From the NCBI GenBank assembly GCA_940671915.1, contig CALNVZ010003435.1, positions 10,256,786-10,320,785 of the forward strand: DNA of 64,000 bases, written 5' to 3'. The position numbers and the translations under genes are program-made. Below are positions 57,433-64,000 of this stretch, one piece after another; position 1 is the stretch's first letter, and each line of letters opens with the position of its first letter. The notes below the pieces were generated by a model, which made no database searches, had not been told where the DNA came from, and was given only the letters and a program-made list of their open reading frames with translations. The DNA is from Paracentrotus lividus (lineage: Eukaryota > Echinodermata > Echinoidea > Camarodonta > Echinidae).

Positions 57433-57988
57433 ATCAAATTTCAAATTCTATTCCCTTTTCATTGGTGTTGCATCTACATGGCTTTCCGGTGAAAATTATT
57501 TCTCATTAAACGGAAGCGCAGTCTAAAACGAGTAAACCAAATTCTAAGCTCTATACTTCTTTTTTCTTTCCATTGTAGAATAGTTGATTCATGGCTTTAT
57601 GATGGGAAATAATTGTATTGTAGCTCACATCACAGTTTCTGCTTCTTCAGAGAATACGACGCTCCCCGTCATACTTTGCATATATTTTCTCGGTATCTGA
57701 ATGTCTTGCTCAAACCTCCATAGGTATTGCTGTATACATAAAACATCAAAGTAAAACAGAAAGAAAGTGTGACTGTTAAGACCTGGTAACACCAACACAA
57801 TGACGATTAAATAACATTATAACTTAATTATGCAAAAATCACTAACGCTGGTATTTAAAATGAAATACAAAAACATATCTTATTTATTTTTTTAAATTGC
57901 AAACTTTAAAAATAGCTCTTTATTTTTTCAGTTCATGATCAGGTAAACCACTGAAAACTTATATAGAGAAGTATTGCGTGCTCGCGAG

Positions 57989-58035
<47 letters not shown>

Positions 58036-61000
58036 ATACATAAAAAGGAAAATCACACTTAAAGATTTTATTCATGCAGTGTTTGCTACTTTTTTAGTCT
58101 AAAAAAGTAGCAAACACTGCATGAATAAAATCTTTACAAATATTTACCCCAGTTTAGTGCTGTTAGACATTGGTCTGACATCAACCTGCCCGATTTCAGT
58201 GTTCTCATCTAAAGAGTAACCAAAGAAACACCACTTATTCACCTTCTCATCGTAGAAACGTACAAGATTAAGTGAAGAATGGCTTTTATAGGTACATACT
58301 TGTAAGTAACCGCAGATGTTGGAGTAGATTACACTAGTCTAAACTAAAAATTCCGTTTGAAGATATTTAGAATTTTCTGGACAATACGCAAATAAATTGT
58401 ACATTTTTATTTTTGTCAGATACCATGGGGCATATAAATTTGAATGACTCTTACATGTTTCATCGAATAGTGCTGGAGGTTTTGGTGCCGGTTTGGGGGC
58501 TGGGCTCTTCGTTTGTTTAGCCATTTTCCATTCAGTCATTACTGGTGATCGTGGTTCAAAGCTAATGGCATCCTTAGGCAGATGAGGAGGAACCAAAGCT
58601 TTCTGTAAGCAAACGGGGAAAAAAAGAAGAATATTTATGTAAGACACAAACATAAACAGGATGAAGGAACAAAATAAATAGAGGTCTCACCATCTATCGT
58701 ATAGAGGTAAAAAGAGAAAATAATACTACTGTGATTCTACAATTTTAGCATTGCAGGGGCCGCCGCAACCAGTGAAGGTGTGTTGAAGCCCTTCATTTTG
58801 AGAAGATATGTACAAAAAAAAAAAGAAAAAAAAAAGCAAAAATGACCATCAAATTAAGCTTTTTTGCTTGATCAGCCCATCCACTTTAAAAATGCTCTGC
58901 GTCCCCATCTAAACTTGAAAATGACACAACCAAAATACATATAACCACCATCTCGTATTTGAGCAGACCGGTGATTAGTCTTTAGGTTTTTATTTTTTTT
59001 ATTTTTATTTTTTGTAATTTAGATATTTTACCAACAACCATAGCATTTGGCGGAGCCTTCATGGCATTTGTTTACCAATGTTGCAATGAAATTACAACTA
59101 CCAACCTTCTTCTGTGGGACTATGGGTATCGCCGGCGCATTGTCCTGTGCGTCCCTCAAGGAAACGTTGAAGGCACTATTCTCTTCATTTGATGGCCTTC
59201 TGCGACCATATGCTGGCTGTAGGGCTGACTTGGATGGATCAAATCTCTGGCCGATCCTTTCATGTGACGTACTGGTTGGACAACCTTCCTCTTCCTGGTC
59301 TCTTTGGTAACCATGCTGAATGTCAACATTATAATAAAGCTCTCTGCCACCAATCTAAATAGGAATAAAATCAAAGAAAAAAAAATCGCTTGTAGGTTCA
59401 GTTGCTGCTATGCGAGAAAAGAAAGGGAGAGAAAGAAAAGAGGGAGAAAGAAGCACACACTCGTATATTCCCATAGGAATGAGCAACTTTCTTTGTAACT
59501 TCAAGACTGCTTTATGTGCGAATTGTGAATGACAATGCAACATATATTTTTTTAATTTCTTGTCGCTTGGTTTAAACATACATGTATATATTTGAAACTA
59601 GCCAGGCCTGATTTTGCTCTGAAAGAAGATTTGAATACTTTCCATAAATGTCTTATAACCAACCTCGTCAGTTATTCCCAGGTTGATGGCCCTTGTTTGG
59701 GCATTGGTTTGGTCAGGGCTAGACGAGTTGTGTGAACCATGATGACGGGAGCTTGACTGCACATCTACATCTGTTCCATCACCCATGTTCATGGCTCGGA
59801 TCCGGTTCGAAAGCTTCATGGCAAGTTCGTCAGCGATGGGAACAGAATTGGGTGTAGGATTCATCTGATGACAATATTAATACAAACGGATGAAAAAGTC
59901 ATTTTGATATTCGGATGACACGGTATGGTATAAGGTTCTTCCAAAAATATATTGTTTAATCATTACCCTGACGAGGTCTGGAAACATGGAGTTATAAGGA
60001 ACAATTTACAAGTGCCAGTATTGAGTTGTACAACTCGTATAGTGCCAACTGAATGTTCAGACTTTGACGGTATATGTCAAAATTATAACATCAATTTTTC
60101 ATATGACTTTTTGTGAGTTCATTTTCAAGGTTTTCAACGTTTTAATTACAAAAAAGGCGTTTTACACTCTTCAAATTAAAAGGCCAAATTTGGTTACCGT
60201 ACATGCCGTAAATCCCAGGTTTGCCGTTGCGGGCTGCGCCGATTGGGACAAAATATAGTTTCAAAGCTCCAAATTTTATTTTCCGAAACGTAAATACCTT
60301 TTGTCCAATTGATCGTGGGCCCTGCAGCCTGACTGATCAGCCCCCTTTCTTTTTAAACGCCAAACATGGTAGCAACAACTCTCATCTTTTAATGTATTTT
60401 GGTACGAGGCAACCGAGGTTCGAACCCACGAGCTCCCGATTATTACAAAATATTAGGCGAACGCTCTATCAGATGTATGATGGCGTATGGCACCAATGGA
60501 CCTAAATGGGGTCAATTTGACCCTTCCCTTTTTTGAAGAATGTGTGAATCGAAATGTAATTAGCATTACGTATTTTAAAAACAAAATGTACCTCCATGAT
60601 AAAATTTACCAAATCATAAAAGCTATCTGGCAAAGACGTAAGGCCCATTATCATACATCCCACCGAAAACAACAACAGTAAAAGAAACAAACAAAGTATA
60701 TAATCTCATACCCGATCACTTTCCATATGCACCGTGTCGGATCCACGTCGGAAAGTGGGTGCAGATGGCTCCTTTCGCTGACCTATAGGCGAGCTAAGAG
60801 CTCTGGATCTTGTAGCTATCTTCGACGTAAGTTCGTTTGTCAAGGAATCCGAGGGGGTACTATGTGGGCTTCTCTGAAGGTTGCTTGATGGCTCAATACC
60901 GGGGTCTTTTGGATTCGGTCTAGATTTCTAGGGGGAAATGAAGAAAAATGGGAAAGCAAAGCTAAGCTTAGGATAGGGACGGGTTGTTGGCTTTGTGTGG

Positions 61001-62566
61001 ATCTTCCCTGGGTGGGACAAAATGCCTAACAAGAAGATAAGGCACATAATGCTGGAACCCCATATAGTTGCAAATTTATCTCCCAATCCGAAAAAAAAAA
61101 AAGTTTGGAAGAAACGCCATACATATATGGTTTGGGGTATATAAAACGACATTTTATCGAAATAAATGTTAATCTGAATCTGAAAAACACGAGCCCCCCA
61201 CGAAAAACAATGGACAAACAAAACAAAACAAAACACCCCCAAAACAACAAAAACAAAACGCAGAACGAAAACAAAATCAATTTACCTCTGCAGGAGAATC
61301 GTTCTCGGTTCTCTTCAAGCGTTGTTTTCTTGGAGGTAGTAGTGCTACCTTTCCTTTGTATGCCTCTCCTTTTATTCGATTTACGTCTTTCCTTGCCACT
61401 TGTGGTGAAAGACCTGGCATGGGCGGAGGAGGAGGGGGAAAGTCTTCCACATTTTCGTAACTACCAGGAGCCTTATTCTAAAATATTTTGTTAAAGACAA
61501 CATAAAAGAATACACTGTGAGAAAAACAATCGGCGAATTATATTAACAAGAAGTTTTAAGGATCTCATTGGCCAAAATTGTAACGGCGAGTGTCAGAACT
61601 CGGTTGTGAGACCATCTTTAAAAAAAACACCAAAAAACAGCATCTTAGATAGGGTATTGTTGTCCGGGATAAATAGTCCAAGTTAACGAAAACTACGAGC
61701 GAGTAGTAGTGTGTAATGGTGACGGGTTATTCCTAGGGTGTAGTTGTCCAAGAGGGTACTTGTCCGGCATACCCGAGGGCATTTGTGATGTGGATGATAA
61801 TCCATGGATTCGTTCATCCAATGATCATGCCGTCAGTCCATATCTTTGATTTGTGCTATTGGAATATCAAAGATTAGAATAAGACCTAATCTTAATCCCA
61901 AGATTGTTTTATCCTAACAAGATCATTCAGTTTCATTCAAAATCATTCATGAAATCTTTCATGTTATTTGTAAATCTCGTAGTTACAACTATAGGCCCTG
62001 AATGAAGTCAAAAGGAGCCTGAGCTTTCGATCCTAGCGGAATCTTCGTCAGAGACAAAATGACACAGAAAAGTAGGGAACAAACATGGATATAGAGAAAG
62101 ACAGAAAAAAGCTACATCTAAGTGGCAAGCCACTTAGGTGTAGGCCCTAATACTTTCTAAAGGCCAAAACCATTAAATGGAGATCTACCTCTATTACTGT
62201 AAATGTCTTTGGTGGCGGTGGTGGTGTCGAGGACCAAGCTCCCTGTGACGATACTGGTATTGCTCCATGTGTCGTATTATTAGACGCTCGCGCTCCCGTT
62301 CCAACACCTTCGAAAATATCAATTTCATATATTTGCTCGTCAACGTTGCCCGGTTCCCCTTCGTCGTGTGGGTCGTCGTAGATTCGGACGCCATCACTGA
62401 AGTCGGATCCATCACTAAGCAACTCATCATCATCATCCTCCTGACGATCATAAAATTCTGCTGAACTGTCGTCGGATCCATTATCTGGGATGTCGTAGAT
62501 ATCTGTGTCGTGTGCTGTCAACGCAGCTGTTCCGTTTTGACCAAGGTTGCCCTCGATGCGTTGCAT
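57044..62566 (-). CDS. Unrecognised multi-exon adaptor-like protein (9-exon model, about 570 residues)
   Basis: I do not recognise this gene. The model joins nine minus-strand exons in phase. The N-terminus is acidic with tyrosine motifs YDIP (24), YDDP (63), YEID (80) and YENV (133). Such YxxP and YxN sites are typical SH2-domain ligands. Proline runs (TPPPPPK near 114-120; DFPPPPPPMPGL) look like SH3/WW/EVH1 ligands. Two related helices follow (NELTSKIATRSRAL, DELAMKLSNRIRAM), then KPAPKPPAL. The C-terminal part (ICGYLQVCTYK...RFYDEKVNKWCFFGY) is vaguely PH-like. The whole resembles a cytoplasmic signalling adaptor; that is inference. First five exons are firm, the last three or four tentative. 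ATG 62566 is the first Met after an in-frame stop. Confidence 0.7.
57400..57429. repeat. Poly(A) tract
   Basis: About 28 consecutive A after TTTAATT; a homopolymer in an intron. Confidence 0.9.
57675..57729 (-). CDS. Adaptor-like gene, exon 8 (tentative)
   Basis: NTYGGLSKTFRYRENICK, phase-compatible with exon 7. Acceptor ATACAG, donor GTATGA, the donor form used by exon 3. Short and unconfirmed. Confidence 0.35.
57990..58033. repeat. (CG)/(CA)n microsatellite
   Basis: GCGCGCGCACACAC run immediately before the perfect hairpin. Confidence 0.95.
58060..58136. repeat. Perfect 38-bp inverted repeat with 1-nt centre
   Basis: Arms 58060-58097 and 58099-58136 are exact complements around T58098; the left arm begins TAAAGATTTTATTCATGCAG. 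No mismatch. It lies in an intron of the adaptor-like gene. Confidence 0.97.
58148..58333 (-). CDS. Adaptor-like gene, exon 7 (weakly PH-like)
   Basis: VIYSNICGYLQVCTYKSHSS, LNLVRFYDEKVNKWCFFGYS, ending MSNSTKL. Acceptor GACTAG, donor GTAAAT. The GYL...W pattern recalls PH domains but is not diagnostic. Confidence 0.5.
58424..58602 (-). CDS. Adaptor-like gene, exon 6 (KPAPKPPA)
   Basis: KALVPPHLPKDAISFEPRSP to SPAPKPAPKPPALFDETC. Two donors are possible: GTATCT after 58424 (fits the phase of exon 7) or GTAAGA after 58455 (better consensus, wrong phase). I prefer 58424. Confidence 0.6.
59106..59354 (-). CDS. Adaptor-like gene, exon 5
   Basis: An 83-codon phase-0 exon: IGGRELYYNVDIQHGYQRDQ to IPIVPQKK. 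Acceptor ATTTAG, donor GTTGGT, the same unusual donor as exon 4. Confidence 0.75.
59664..59864 (-). CDS. Adaptor-like gene, exon 4
   Basis: A 67-codon phase-0 exon: MNPTPNSVPIADELAMKLSN, then a Ser/His/Asp-rich stretch ending NLGITDE. Acceptor CATCAG, donor GTTGGT. Starting with ATG, it could also be an alternative first exon. Confidence 0.75.
60395..60495 (-). mobile_element. tRNA-derived SINE-like copy
   Basis: On the minus strand TGATAGAGCGTTCGCC (A-box region, 60472-60457) and GGGTTCGAACCTC (B-box, 60427-60415) keep tRNA order. The anticodon arm is too degenerate for a tRNA gene. Confidence 0.5.
60712..60927 (-). CDS. Adaptor-like gene, exon 3
   Basis: A 72-codon phase-0 exon: KSRPNPKDPGIEPSSNLQ, SLTNELTSKIATRSRALSSP, ending DTVHMESDR. 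Acceptor CCCTAG, donor GTATGA. Confidence 0.8.
61286..61477 (-). CDS. Adaptor-like gene, exon 2 (poly-Pro, basic)
   Basis: A 64-codon phase-0 exon: NKAPGSYENVEDFPPPPPPM, then a Lys/Arg-rich stretch ending ENDSPAE. Acceptor TTTTAG, donor GTAAAT. Confidence 0.8.
61490..62185. other. Intron with repeat fragments
   Basis: TTCCTAGGGTGTAGTTGTCC and related blocks near 61725-61775 echo 22320-22390, a dispersed repeat. No exon seen. Confidence 0.4.
62189..62566 (-). CDS. Adaptor-like gene, exon 1 (acidic, Tyr motifs, PPPPP)
   Basis: It encodes MQRIEGNLGQ, TDIYDIPDNG, VRIYDDPHDEGE, EQIYEIDIFE and SSTPPPPPKTFTVIE. Donor GTAGAT (62188-62183) keeps phase 0. A 5'UTR exon may precede it. Confidence 0.75.
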
Positions 62567-62963
62567 CGTCTTGAATCCGATAAAAAGGTGTATAACATCA
62601 TTATCGTCAACATGGTAAAACTACAACAGAATTATCTTTATTAAACATATCTCTATTTTATTTTCATTGTCATTATAGATGCAGATTTTAAAAAGTACAG
62701 AGTACGAAAATAGTGAAAACGAAGAAACTATGATATAGCTTAAGGCAAATGGCATAAAATATATATGCAACAGCAATGCCATTGTACTTATGACTGCTGC
62801 TGGTTGTACCGAAGGTTCGTGATTCCGAATTTCCGAAATTAAATGAAATCGTGAGTCTTAAAAATCCTATTATAATTGGACTAACGAACCCTATTTCGCT
62901 TTTAGGACTCACGAACCTTATATCAATTTCTGACTAATGAACCTTATATATAAACATGTATAT

Positions 62964-63442
62964 TATAGGCGTACCTTTCTGTTTTCTGCTACCACTGGTT
63001 TCACCCTGGTGCAATCTTCAGGCAGACTGATTTAGCATTTTATTGTAGGTGTCTGTGTGTTGTGTTGTTGTTGGGGGGGGGGGGGGGGGGTCTTTTTATG
63101 TGCCTGCGTTTAGAGACTATTTAGGATCTGGTGTTTAGGGCGTCTTTGGTAGTAAAGATGAAGAATTTTCGTCGAGGCAGAGGTTGCAGGTCCCACTTTT
63201 TCTCAGGTTTGTGTTTGATCTTTTTGCTATTTCCCATGTGAGTTGATACTTGATGTTTGACTCTTTTAGGCTCCATAATACCTATATAGTTCGGTTTCTG
63301 TCCGGTAAAGACCCCCAAAACCACCCAACCGTGCAACTGATCCAGCACAACACACAGACACCCAAACCAATCTGAATCAGTCTGCCTGAAGATCGCACCA
63401 TCGTGAAACCAGTGGTAGTAGAAAACAGAAAGGTACGCCTAT
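62964..63442. mobile_element. MITE with about 95-bp terminal inverted repeats
   Basis: The left arm TATAGGCGTACCTTTCTGTT through ATCTTCAGGCAGACTGATT to TGTCTGTGTGTTGTGTTG is matched by the complement of 63340-63442. The interior has a long G run (63074-63090) and no transposase. Confidence 0.85.
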
Positions 63443-63579
63443 TATGCTCTGCCTTAACGGCATAGAACACTTTTTTGATCAAAACCTCAACTGATTTCAT
63501 ATACTTGGATATACCAGGCGCGGATCCGGGGGGGGGGGGCCGACGGGCCCGACCCCCCCAAAAAAAAAAAGAAAAAAAG

Positions 63580-63830
63580 AAAAAAAGAAAGAAAGAGAAG
63601 GGAATGAAGCCCGATGTTTGTACAATATTCGCAAAACTTTATTCAATAAGAAGCGCGAAATAGCCCTAATTGGGTTCTAACACTATGAGAATCTGGGAGA
63701 AAGAAGGGAAAAGGGAGAGAAAAGAAGAAAAAGAAAGAAAGAGAAGGGAATGAAGCCCGATGTTTGTACAATATTCGCAAAACTTTATTCAATAAGAAGC
63801 GCGAAATTGGCCTAATTGGGTTCTAAATAA
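63580..63830. repeat. Tandem duplication, period about 146 bp
   Basis: GGGAATGAAGCCCGATGTTT and the next 70 bases occur at about 63599 and 63745 with one or two differences. The copies are separated by A/G-rich sequence. Confidence 0.9.
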
Positions 63831-64000
63831 ACGACCATAACTAAGGCCTATAATGTGGGGGAGGGTCCACGAGGCCGATTTTTCTAATATATTTAAGAAT
63901 AAGAAATACGTTACTGACGAAAAGTAAAAATAAGGAAAAAATATTTAAGACTAAAGTTTCCAAATTTCACAAAGAAAAGAGGCCTTGTGGACCCTCGGCC

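Noticed and set aside
60395-60495. A functional tRNA gene on the minus strand
   Set aside because: A- and B-box are present but the acceptor and anticodon stems do not pair; a SINE-like copy is more likely.

Overview
This is nuclear DNA of an invertebrate deuterostome, most likely an echinoderm and plausibly a sea urchin. The signs are an AT-rich background, many TACATGTA-type runs, roughly 1-kb introns with GT/AG borders, DIRS and CR1/Jockey-like retroelements, and a centrosomal LRRCC1 ortholog. The species call is inference. One 799-base assembly gap (N) lies at 27130-27928.

Layout. 1 to about 5350 (minus strand) is a visibly GC-richer, heavily frameshifted DIRS-type tyrosine-recombinase retrotransposon. 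Remnants of reverse transcriptase/RNase H, the IDLFA...FPLIP region and the tyrosine recombinase can be read across frames. 6345-25740 (minus) holds a 21-exon LRRCC1-like gene: N-terminal leucine-rich repeats, a basic linker and a long coiled coil. The exons join in phase to 986 codons plus 2 nt. The last 90 or so codons expected from the human protein are not in the window, and the DIRS copy lies in the intron or flank where they should follow. The introns carry inverted-repeat elements (8.2, 12, 15.2, 20, 20.6 kb), LINE 3' fragments (8.9, 13.9, 23.8-25 kb) and tRNA-derived SINE copies.

25.7-52 kb is mostly non-genic. It holds a possible plus-strand first coding exon at 28482, several inverted repeats, a head-to-tail dimer of an element with TATCGGA motifs (29.5-31.4 kb), a LINE tail (32.3 kb), an array of four CCAAT+CRE pairs at constant 23-bp spacing (35.1-35.6 kb) and a MITE with a TAA target-site duplication (35.8-36.1 kb). 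It also holds two GGGTGCA-rich arrays (43.1-44.1 and 49.9-50.05 kb). Two matching inverted termini at 41.55 and 51.95 kb may bound one 10.4-kb DNA element.

52225-53349 (plus) is a single-exon heparan sulfate 3-O-sulfotransferase. 57.0-62.6 kb (minus) is a multi-exon gene I do not recognise; it encodes a disordered, proline-rich, tyrosine-motif adaptor-like protein. The window ends in inverted and tandem repeats. No operon-like organisation or dedicated new system is evident. The most unusual signals are the CCAAT/CRE array, the nested palindromes in an LRRCC1 intron, the 38-bp perfect hairpin at 58.1 kb and the possible 10.4-kb element.
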